A stretch of DNA of 64,000 nt from positions 496,001-560,000 of the forward strand of contig OZ237753.1 in the NCBI GenBank assembly GCA_965178125.1. Direction: 5' to 3'. The position numbers and the translations under genes were made by a program. This DNA is from Bilabrum cf. latius. Its lineage: Eukaryota > Bigyra: Bicosoecida > Bigyra > Bicosoecida. Shown one piece after another: positions 22,392 through 32,184 of this stretch (position 1 is its first letter; each line of letters starts with the position of its first letter). The notes beneath the pieces are model-generated. The model saw only the letters and a list, made by a program, of their open reading frames with translations, was not told the DNA's origin and searched no databases.

Positions 22392-24937
22392 TCAGCTAAC
22401 CACACAGCAATCTTCCCCGCTGGGACGCGGAGCACGAATCTTGAATCGTTCCGGGCGGTCCCCGGCGTCGAACAGCTCCACGTCCCCGCGGATGATCCCC
22501 TGCCTCGTTGAGTTGTACGTCACCTCCTCCTCAAACCGGAACCGCTTCGTGCTGGAGAAGGACTCGAGCGACAGCACGGCCTGTCCCATCCGGTCGTTGG
22601 AGGATCCCACGTCGTAATCGTACACGGTCAGGAAGACGTGCCCCTTGGTGAGCTGTACCTTGGTCTTGTAGTTGAGCACGAGGTCGGGCACCTCGGTCTC
22701 GCACACCCACTCGGGGTCCAGGGTCTGCATCTTGGGCTGCGTCTGCGGCTGCGCGTCGTAGGTAGAGCAGCAGCCCGCGGCGTGCATCTTGCGGAGGGCC
22801 CCCGGGGGGTCGCTGAAGAACACAACGAACGGGTCCGACATGCCCGACATGTCCGATGCCACGAGCCCCTCGGCGCTGAGATGGTGGAACCGAAGCACAG
22901 GGCACGACATCTCGGGGCGGTCCGGGGCGGCAAGCTGGGGGGGCTTCCTGCACGAAATCAAGACGTTTGCCGACACTGGCTTGTGGTCCGACGTCCACAT
23001 GCCAGGGTGGCTGTCCACTTGAAGGAAACGGGCGTGCCTCCTGAGCCTCGGCAAAGACCGGAGCAAAACCCTGTCCGTGTAGCTCGGGATCCTCTTCTTC
23101 TTCTCTTCGTAGACGTGCCCCTCCACCTGCAGCAGCTTGAAGGTCGGCTCGAAGTTGTACTCGCCCTCGATGAACTGGGCGAACACCTTGCCCTCCCCCT
23201 GGTGCTTCCTCAGCTGGTCGGCAGACTGGATCACGCCGAACTGCTTCTCTCTCACAAGTCCCTTTACGTGCTCGAACAGCTCAACGTGGGGCTTGTCCTT
23301 CCAGTGCTTTGCCTTGTACTCCTTGAAATCGGTCCTGTAGTTCAGGTCTCCCATCCAGAACGCGTGGTCGAACTGCGCGTCCAGATCCACCTCCGGCTGG
23401 GGACCCAGCCGAACCTCGCTGATGATCTCAGCGACGTCCAAGTCACGCACATCTGCGTACTGCAGGTGTGCCGCTAGGTGAGAGCCCACGAACACCATCC
23501 TGGTCCCGTAGATCCGCATGCAGATCGCGCAGCCGCCTTTGTTGGGGAATGTCCTAGTGGGCCCTCCCGTGGCCTCATAGCTGGACTAGACCTCGTCAAC
23601 TCGAGGCATGTGCTCCTTTCTAACCAGCACTAGCATGCCGATCTGGCCTAGCATCTGGCATTCCACCACGGAGTAGCCCTCCCCCGCAGTGTCGGTGACC
23701 TTGCCGAACACGGGACTCAGGGCCCTAACCTCTGCCGCCGTGCGGGCGGTCGCTTGTGCCCTGCTGGCCGCATCCACGTCAGCTGCCGCCGTGCTGGCGT
23801 CCACAGAGGACCGACGGGCCAAGCGGAGCCGATCCGGCGCCGCGCCACTTCCTGCGGAGCCACCCGAATTCATGGAGGCGATTGTGCTCGCCTTGGCAAG
23901 GCCGCGAGCGGGAGCACCTGCTCCTGCTCCGCCGCTCGCCGGCATCTCGATCTCTCCTGGCGCTGCGCCTGGCGGCATCTCACCATCCCCGCTCGTGACC
24001 GACCCTCTTCGCGCGATGCTGCTGCTGCTCCCCGCGCGGGATCGAATCCCGGCGGAGCTGCCTCCAGCCGAGACCATCGAGGCGGCCCTGTGCATTTGTT
24101 TCTGCTGCAGCATGCCGCGGACGTCTGGTGCCGACCCTTTCGAGGCGTGAACTTGCTCCTAAATCGCTTCCAAGTCTTCCATTTCTGCCTCCTCCTCGTC
24201 GGAGTCGTCGTGCGTGACCTGGACGACGCCGTCGATGCCGCTGAGGGCGATGTCCGAGGCGTCCACTCCGCCTGCTGCACCAGACGACGACGGAAGAGAT
24301 TGGCCTGATGCGTTTCCTCCAGCTGAGCTAGCTTTGCTGGCATGCTGAATTGCCTACAATTTCTTGAGTGCCTTCTTCTTGGCTTTCTCGCTCGTGCTTG
24401 CGTAGTGGGATTCTTGCACGGACACTGCGATGACATCGAAGCCGCCGCCGCCCTCCGGAATCCATGGTGACACCGTATCAGCAGAAGTTTCTCCTACATT
24501 CCAGGTGCAGCACCTCACGCGCAACTTCCGAATCTCAGAATCTGCCTGCGTTACAAGTGGGTCGGGCAGCAAGTCGCAACAAGGCCAGTGAGCGGTAAGA
24601 AGCAGGTGGCTCAAAATATCAGCCTAGAAAGATACATGCTGCCAACTAGTCGGGTCAGTGCTGTCATCCAGGAAGTCGTGGGGTTTGCGAGAGCTTCGCA
24701 CCAAAACTGCTAGCAGGCAATGAAGCTTCTCACCAAGCTTGCATCATACTAGAAGTCCCTACTCCCGCTAGACTTGTGAGCAACGCTATCAGCACTTGTA
24801 CCACGCCTATCCGGCCTCAACTAATACGATGTTTGAGATCGCGAGCTCATCGGCTATCTGCCACCCAGATCATGCCCACCGTCCGATGCTGAAGCCTTCG
24901 CGGGCAAGCCTCCCGACTGCATACCTTCACCATCCAT
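22392..24937 (-). CDS. INPP5A-like inositol-polyphosphate 5-phosphatase with C2 domain and CaaX box
   Basis: Removes the 5-phosphate of inositol phosphates or phosphoinositides. Signatures in order: CCTWNVGE (about residue 112), VSVQES, an insertion of about 190 Ser/Ala/Gly-rich residues, CQMLGQIGMLVLVRKEH, FPNKGG, MVFVGSHLAAH, FWMGDLNYR (about 497), IPSYTDRVLL (about 585) and TSDHKPV (about 620). A C2-like domain follows (SGMSDPFVVFF, TVYDYDVGSSNDRMG). The last residues, CCVVS, form a CaaX box for prenylation, as in type I 5-phosphatases, so membrane attachment is likely. TAG codons at 24354, 24159 and near 23583 are read as Gln; without that the domain is split in three. The main exon is 24545..22392, TGA stop. 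A first exon 24937..24647 with intron 24546..24646 gives 814 residues, but this junction is tentative. Confidence 0.85.
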
Positions 24938-25088
24938 GAATGTTACAAATTATATAATAACACAGTCCTGATATTTAGCAGCGGCTCAGTTTTTGCTTTT
25001 CGCGGAAAACTTCTCCCCGTCATGATTGTCTTCATCATTCGAATTTCCGCAGACTCAAACTCAACACTTACGGCCATATTTGTGTGAC
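24938..25088. promoter_or_regulatory. Divergent promoter region with a TATA-like run
   Basis: 151 bp between the 5-phosphatase start (minus) and the LRR gene start (plus). An AT run, ttatataataa at 24950-24960, is the only TATA-like element. Its role is inferred from position and composition only. Confidence 0.35.
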
Positions 25089-27932
25089 ATGAGAGCCCAC
25101 ATTCGCAATTCTAGTCTGGAAATAGCATTCAACGCTTCTAAATATAACCACAAAGCTGCCAAGAAGGACTTGGAATATATTTTTGCTGCGAACTCGGCTA
25201 TAATCACCGCTGTTGAGATCGCAGGGAAATCGGGAACAGCGATGCCGGATTCAAGTTCTGGTCCAGGCCCTCTTGAGGAGTCATTTTAGTTGGTAACCAA
25301 TCTAGTTCGACGATACGTCTGCCCAGATTACCTGAGGTTGTTGTTTTCTGGGTCGTTCTCGATCGAAGCGCTCCTGATTGCCCTTGACGTTTTTACGACC
25401 TGCCAACGCGTTGAAATTGATGGCGCGTTAGTCCTGGAGTCTGCCAGGTCCGCCAATTTAACAATGTAGCATTTAGCTGGTTACTCATTGCTGCAGGACT
25501 TAAGCTTGGACTGCGGCAGGGACGCGAGTGGCGCACCTGAAAGCGTTGCATGTGTGATCGCAGGACTGCGGGAGCTGTCGAAGCTCGAACAGCTCAGTTT
25601 ATTTGGCGTGTCTCTAGCGGATCCAGTTGGTAGGACTCTGCGTGATGCTGTAGCTTGCATGCCAGTGCTAAAAGGCCTGACTCTAATGCATTGTGCAGTG
25701 TCCATTGCGAGCCTTGCAGCGGCCGTGCGGGCCTGTCGGGGTTTGTAGAAGGTGCAGCTGTCGCAACAGGACCCGATCGCGATGCCCACAGATCCAATGA
25801 TGGACGATGGCACGTCCTCCTTCACTAGTGACGCTCCCCTGTGGGAGGCCGTGTCGCAGTCCGCAACCATCCGCGACGTCTCATGCCCCGTCCCACACCC
25901 CAGGGACAGTGCGGGTGTCGATGCCCTCCGCAAGGCGGTTGCAACCAGTCGCACCCTGGAGAGCATCCTCCTGTACCAGACCTACACGAGACCCGGGGGT
26001 GCCAGCGTCTGCACAGCGCTGGCCGACGGAGCCGCCGCGAATCGAGGTGGGTCCGTGCTGCGGCGTGTTGAGCTGCAGGACGTGGCCATGTACGCCAACA
26101 TGGCGGACTCTGCGCAGCTCGGAAGGTTGATCCTCTCGGCCCCAAGATTGGAGGAACTGCTGCCCGGTGACCACATGTTTGGGGCGGCCGTGACTGCCCT
26201 GATCAATGCGATCGCAGACCCCCGCTCCAGGCTGCATTGCTTGTCCATTTGCGACTGCGACCTGCGGGAAGTCACCGGGTGGGGTGAGATGCTCGCCTCC
26301 CCGCACTGCTTGTTAACAACTCTAGACATGCCCAGCTGCGGCTTGAAGGCAAAGAATGCTCGTGACATTGCAGAGGGTCTCAGGACCAACAGCACGCTGA
26401 CCGAGCTAAACATAAGCCACAACTCGATCGGTCATGACGGGCTGACACACCTCGCGCGGGCAGTGACAGGCAACACAACCCTGAAAACACTCTCTCTCAA
26501 GAATTGCAACTACGGGGACGACATGATGGGCCGTGACGCATCCCTGCAGGCAGTCGCTGATTTGCTGGCGGAGAACTGCACCCTGCGGGCGCTCCACATC
26601 GACAATTACCAGTGGACGAGAGAAAAAGGCCTCCGCAATGTCGGCGCCGCGCTTGCGACCAACTGCGCCCTGACACATTTGTCCTGGTCGAGCATTAACA
26701 TGGGCTCTCTATTCGCGCGAGACCTGGCCAGCAACAGGGCACTCGTTTATCTGCATGCTGGATGGCTGAGCGCCTCCCCGCCGTACATCGCGGCGATCGA
26801 GGCGCAGCCCACGCTCCAAACGTGCATCTTGAACTGGAAAGGCACCATTCGGAGCCACTCGAGGGCACTCGGAAAGGCAGTGAGCTCCAGTCCCGGACTA
26901 CGCTCCATCAGCGGCATGTTCGACAAGTACATCAGGGTCGACAGGTGGGCGCAAGTGAGGACCGCCGTCGCCTGGATGGAGGCTGCGGGTATCGAGACAG
27001 GGGCTGGCGAAGATGCCTGTACCGGCACTCAAGCACGCATAGGAGAAAAGGAGTGTGTCACAAGGTGTGTCACAAGAGGTAGATACGACACCAGCCGTGC
27101 TGCTGCTCTCGTCAGGCTGCTTGACACGGATCCTGACGCACCCGCGGAGTACCGCGCCGGGTTGAAGGCAGAGGATGCGCTGTAGTACGCTGCATGTGCG
27201 CTAGAGCCCCTCGCGAATGTGGCACGGGAGTGGCTGCCGGGCGCAGCTATTCAAGCGGTTGCAACCGGTGCTTCACGAGGGGCGGACAGGTAGGTGGTCG
27301 GTAGTGGTGGTGGTGATGATGATGATGATGATGATGATGATGACGGCGCTGACTGCATCCTGTTTAGAGTGGGTCCAGCCGACGCGGGTTCGGTTGGCTC
27401 TGGGGAGGGCTAGGAGGCGTAGGAGGAGGCGTAGGAGGAGGCGTGGCTTGAGGCAGGCCGGGGCTGCATCGTGCTTGCGACTGCGCTAGTGGAGGCATCT
27501 GAGGGCGAGTGGATCCACCCGGTTGGCCCGGGTTGCAGCTGCATGGAGCAGGTTCACAGGTCGCTGCGCGAGGTCGTGGCGGCGATTGGTCAGTGGGACG
27601 TAGTGCCGGTGATTTGGCGAGCAGCAAGGGAGCGCTGCCTCGAGGTGCTCGCCGTGGAAGGCAGGCGGAGACGTGAACGAATGCTCGTGTGGAAGCGAGC
27701 CACAGATGCGAAGCGAGACGCGTCCATGGTATTCAAGGCAGCAAGCGAGGGCCGGCCACTAGAGCTGGCGAGACGTCTCCGACTTGGGAAGCTGGCGGGA
27801 GGGCTAGCAATGCCAGGGCAGTTTATATCGGAAGATGGAACGCGCACGCATGCTGGGCCTCTAGCTGCCGCGCGGGCCGGTGGCCACGCCGACTGCCAGC
27901 AAATCTTGCTGGATGCAGGCGCTCTGGATTGA
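25089..27932 (+). CDS. Leucine-rich-repeat protein with poly-Asp linker and C-terminal ankyrin-like repeat
   Basis: One frame of 947 residues from ATG 25089 to TGA 27930, crossing TAGs at 25287, 25467, 25746, 27183, 27291 and three more near 27.41-27.43 kb, all read as Gln. Residues about 130-620 are ribonuclease-inhibitor/NLR-style leucine-rich repeats (for example LTTLDMPSCGLKAKNARDIA, then LTELNISHNSIGHDGLTHLA and LKTLSLKNCNY). A run of about ten Asp (27315-27344) is followed by an EA/QE-rich linker with a TAG-GAG-GAG-GCG unit. The last 65 residues resemble an ankyrin repeat (AAARAGGHADCQQILLDAGA). No signal peptide or membrane segment is seen, so a cytosolic protein-binding role is likely. 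Partner unknown. Confidence 0.8.
27315..27344 (+). repeat. GAT trinucleotide run encoding poly-Asp
   Basis: About nine GAT codons plus one GAC within the LRR/ankyrin gene; a likely length-variable coding microsatellite. Confidence 0.9.
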
Positions 27933-28425
27933 TTCGACAACCATGCAATAAGTCTGTTCCCTTTTAAGATCTTCAACAGAACATGTAAAAAGCAAATCTT
28001 AAACGCAAGCACTCAAGACAGTTCTGGCCCAAAACGGCTGGAGGCCAAGTCCTTTCGGAGAGGCATTTCCAAGAAGTCTATTGGAGCACTGCGATACGAA
28101 GGGGGCACGACAAAGGCGAACAAAACATGGCGGAGTAGTTTGAAGCCACATCGGGCCAGATTCCAATCAGCACGGCTGGCTCCCCTCAGACAAGCGTCAG
28201 TGATAAATGTGTGGTTGAGCTTCACCGGGCAACGCGGCCCGTCAGAGCAAATTTGGATTTGGATGTTGAGCACATGTATCATCACGGGGAAGCAGCCAGC
28301 CAGATTCGCACATGCAAGGCGATCGGCTCGGGCGGTAAAGCACTTCTACTCACTCACATCGTAAGGTTGTGATCCGAGCTGCGGTGCGCCGTGAGGCCTT
28401 CGGTGTTGCGGGCCAACGTACCATT
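27933..28425. other. Convergent intergenic region
   Basis: 493 bp between the stop codons of the LRR/ankyrin gene (plus) and the AIFM3-like gene (minus). No coding signal I can support. Confidence 0.55.
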
Positions 28426-31145
28426 TCACTCCGATGTGGTGACTGCCCTCAGGTGATCTGACAGACTGACCCAGTCGTTGCTTCGAATCTGGTCCACATC
28501 AGGCATCTGCCCGATTCTGAGGAGCTCCATGGCAGCAACTGGTTCGGGGTCGGCAGCAATTCCACCAACCGCCACAACCTGCGTTAGAGATGATTCGGGC
28601 AAATCAGAAGAAAGACAATGCTAGCACGGATGCATCTCAGATACCAGTCAAGGCACATTAGATGTCGCGAAGCGCGGCAGGCATGAAAAACCTGACGGCG
28701 CATACGAGGCAGCGCAAGTCACATCAAGCGCGCCAGCCCCAAAAACGCAAGAAGCCTTCTCTCAGAGTAAGTGTCGGTTAAATTTGAACTTCACAGGAGT
28801 CCTCAGAGATTGTTCACAACCATCATTGAGAAAGCTAGGCACGTTCACGCGGGCGCAGTTGCTCCCGGCCGGCAGTGCACCGTCTCTCACCTCTTGCTTT
28901 GCCTTGTCCACATAGAAGAACAGGCTGCGAGTGGTTGCTCCCTTCTTGGAAGTCTTGGAGATTATCTCCAGGTCACCTCTGTCCACACCAGCGGTGGAAC
29001 CGGCGTACCGGATCATGGCGCCCCACTGCTCCGTCCTGCGAATCAAACAAACAAAGAGACATGACGAGCAAATCGTGGCGATCGGGGGTGCTAAATGCTC
29101 GCGTGGCAACAGCTCTCATGGGAGCAGAGGCAATGGCAACGCCTTTGAGTTCACCGGGAGAACATCAGTTGGCTAACTGACTGATAGTCTCACCAGAAAA
29201 ACGGCACGCAGCCGTACGTCGTTGGCTTGCCTGCCATGTTGGACGCCGCGACACGGCCCAGGTCCGTGGCGACGTTCCAGTGCTCCACGCGGGTGAGGAC
29301 CGCCTCGTCGCGGGAAGAAGCCCCCACCCTGGGCAGGGGAAACGCGGCGATGTCGCCGGCAGCGTACACGTCCTTGCCGGCGTGCATCTGGGCGTCCACG
29401 GCGATCCCACCCCTCGTCTCTCGAAGGCCAACACGGAGGCCCTCGTTGCCCTCGAGGTAGTCGGTCACGGGTACCATCCCCGCCCCGATGATGACGATGT
29501 CGGCGGGGACGCGCTCCTCGTCGTCGGGCTGGCCGTTGGGGTGCACCACGGCGGCTCCCACCCTGTTTTCGTCGGTTGCTGTGGGCTCGAACCGGACCAT
29601 CTTGTGGTCCAGTCGGAAGGTCGCGTTCTTCCTTTCTGCTTTGTCCTGCATGACGAGCCCCACGGGCTCTCCCATGGGGCCCAGGGGACACGGTGACATG
29701 TCGATGATGCACAGCTGCTTGAGCTTCTGAGGGGCGCCTCTCTTCGGCCCATCATCCTGTTCTTCACCATCGGTCCCGCTCTCGGAGTCTCCATCATCGC
29801 GCGGCTCTTCCACCTTGAACTGCTGCTGCAGAGCGCTGGCGATCTCCATGCCAATGAAGGAGGCCCCAATCACCACCACGCGCACGCCCTTGGAGCCTCT
29901 CTCGCGCTGGCACCTGGCGATGTCTCGCATGATGGCGGCGTTGTCTCCCGCGTACCGCACCACGTGGATCCCTTCCATGTCTGCGCCCTCTATGGAGAAC
30001 TTTTCGGTGGCCATCATGGAGGGGCGGAAGGTGCGCGCGGGTCCGCCGGTCGCGCACAGCACCTTGTCGTAGGTAATGCTCGTGGAGGTCTTGCCGGTGT
30101 CGTCCCCTGTGACTCGCATGCGGATGGTCTTTCCGTCCGCGTCGATCCTCTCCACCTCCCTGCCAAGTACCAGGCTCACGCCCATTGACTTGTAGAGCTT
30201 CTCGGTAGCTCGTGCGTTCGGCCTGTCCGTCGTGAAGGGCACCTTGGTGACATCGACCTGCAGGGCCTTGCTCGTCTTAATCCTGTAATAAAAAGGGTGC
30301 TCCTCGCGTGAGATGAGGGTGATTTTCCCCTTGAAACCCACTTCTTGGCTCCGCAGCGTCTCGACGGCAGCCATGGAGGCAGGGCCGCCTCCAATCACCA
30401 CAAAGTGGCGCTTGTCGGCCGAGTCTGGTTTCACGGCAGCCGGCATACGAATCCCTTGCAACTTCTTTTGCGATGATGCGGGAACGTGGATTTGGATGGT
30501 TCCGTCTTCGCATTCTTCCACATCGTAGTGGCAGACGTGCTCCGTGCAGGGCCCATCTTCAATATCTCCCGTCCGTACGTCAAAACAAGCACCGTGAAAC
30601 GGACATATCAATCTATTTTCATTCAGAACTCCTCCTTCCAGCGATTTGTTGTCGTGACTGCGTTTAAAAACCTCGTAAGGATAGGGAGAAAGAGCGTTTC
30701 AAGGCACACGAGCGTGGCAAACACAAAAGTACTACCATTCAAGGGGTGTCCAATAAATGCGACGGTGCGTCCCACATTCAATTAAACTCACGAGCACTTC
30801 AGCGATACGGCGTGCAGCTCATTCGAGGCTGTCTTGGCGATTAGCACCGAGGAGGACATCCCCGGCACCTTGGCCTTTGTCAGTGTGCCCGGTTTCAAAC
30901 TCGAAGCATTAATGCTCTTTAGGCGAATAGCCTTTATTCTTTTCCCAGGGGCAGACATAAAGTAGAATACCTGCATCGCAGGGACGAACAGGAGAAACAA
31001 CAACAAGATTCGCTGGTCAACCTCAAACCTGTTCAAGCTCCTGGCAACCTATTAAGCTCACAATTATTGGAATCAGAACACCCAGTACCCCAGCCAAAAG
31101 CATGATTATATTCTCGGGGAGCTCGAAGCCCATAAGCTCCGCCAT
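28426..31145 (-). CDS. AIFM3-like Rieske/FAD-dependent pyridine-nucleotide oxidoreductase, membrane anchored, five exons
   Basis: Model: 31145..31062, 30970..30792, 30657..29194, 29035..28891, 28578..28426; 674 residues, TGA stop, all junctions GT-AG and phase-matched. Exons 1 and 2 join to form one transmembrane helix (IIMLLAGVLGVLIPII, then VFYFMSA). The Rieske 2Fe-2S ligands are complete only after splicing: KCSHDNKSLEGG across exons 2-3, then LICPFHGACFDVRTGDIEDG. Next comes the FAD site VVIGGGPASMAAVETLR, the NAD(P)H site VVVIGASFIGMEIASAL, an Asp/Glu-rich insertion (29.75-29.83 kb) and VYAAGDIAAFP. Exon 4 ends at KAKQE with donor GTGAGA; exon 5 starts VVAVGGIAADPEP and ends HLRAVTTSE. 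Order and motifs match AIFM3/AIF-like proteins. The electron acceptor and cell compartment are not evident. Confidence 0.9.
28579..28890 (-). other. Intron 4 of the AIFM3-like gene
   Basis: 312 nt, GTGAGA donor and CTAACGCAG acceptor. Ignoring it gives an alternative tail ending at TGA near 28762 that does not match the family. Confidence 0.8.
29036..29193 (-). other. Intron 3 of the AIFM3-like gene
   Basis: 158 nt, GTGAGA donor and TTCGCAG acceptor; splits the Trp codon of VPFFW, so that VPFFW continues into TEQWGAMIRYAG. Confidence 0.85.
30658..30791 (-). other. Intron 2 of the AIFM3-like gene
   Basis: 134 nt, GTGAGT donor and ACGCAG acceptor; lies inside the first Rieske ligand pair and splits the Ser codon of CSH. 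Confidence 0.9.
30971..31061 (-). other. Intron 1 of the AIFM3-like gene
   Basis: 91 nt, GTGAGC donor and GATGCAG acceptor; its removal completes the transmembrane anchor. Confidence 0.75.
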
Positions 31146-32184
31146 GCTTGGTGAAGGCCGGCCTTGTTTGTGTGGCTGTGGCTTCAAACGAGACTGGTAT
31201 AGAACGCAATGTAACGTGCGTTTTGCAGTTTCTGTTGCCTACGTGTTAGTGTCGACAGCCTGTCGTTCGTCCCCGCGGCTCGCCGCCCGCACTGGGCCTG
31301 TTTGGCAGCTTTAAAGGGGGTGTATGTAGAGGGACAGATATTCTGCAGGCTTCTGGATCCAAACGATATCTGCCTCACCTGCTATGCAGAGTTCACTCAG
31401 TTCAGTAGTGCGGCGCTCGGCACTTCAGCAGCAGAGGACTATAGCAAGACTGCCGGCTGCAACAACTCATTGGAATCACATCACGCACAAGCACTGCATC
31501 ATCGCTCAAGCTGCAGTGCTGGTTCCGTTCCGTCCGCGTACCTAACAGCGTTAGACTAACACACCGCTAGGCCGGGCTGGGCGGTCCCTGTGACCGTGGT
31601 CGCTCTAGCCGGCCTGTCACGTGACACGGTGACAACCTGTTAGTTCATCTAAATGCAGGGCTCGCTGACAGAACCGCCAGATCAATTGGGTGAGAGGCGC
31701 AATAAATGCAACAACACGTCCGACAACAGCAGTGCGGGAGCTGGCCCAGTGCCGTGCGCCTGGTGTTGCGACCAAAGCTGTACATAAATGAAGATGAATA
31801 CGATAAATACGAAAACAAGAAAACGGACATTTCAGGTTAATACACGGCCACGGACATCTCAGACGTCGCTGGTTACGAGTTTGATATTTGATAAAGCGTA
31901 GCTTTTTGCCTCAGTGAGGAGCGAACCCGGATTGTGTCCTTTGCATATTGACGGTCACCACGATTTTCCAGACTTGCGTATTGCAGCTGGATTTGGTGTC
32001 CTTTGCTTCAATTGGGCTGCTTAATATAGTATTTCGTTGAAGACACTCGTGTATTTCTAGCTAGTCACTCCAGTCAACAGCAGGAAAGGACTTAGTGTCG
32101 AGGAGCCAGTGACACACTATTGCGGTCACAGCTCGATTTTGCGCGAATATCGACATCAGTTCATTTTTAGGTACTATTAACGGC
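31146..32184. other. Divergent intergenic region upstream of the giant receptor
   Basis: 1,039 bp between the AIFM3-like start (minus) and the giant receptor start (plus). Short open stretches exist on both strands, but none shows a recognisable domain or intron support. Must contain both promoters. Confidence 0.55.

Noticed and set aside
28762-28890. C-terminal tail of the AIFM3-like gene read through to TGA at 28762
   Set aside because: A strong GTGAGA donor follows KAKQE, and a phase-matched exon at 28578-28426 gives the expected VVAVGGIAADPEP tail.
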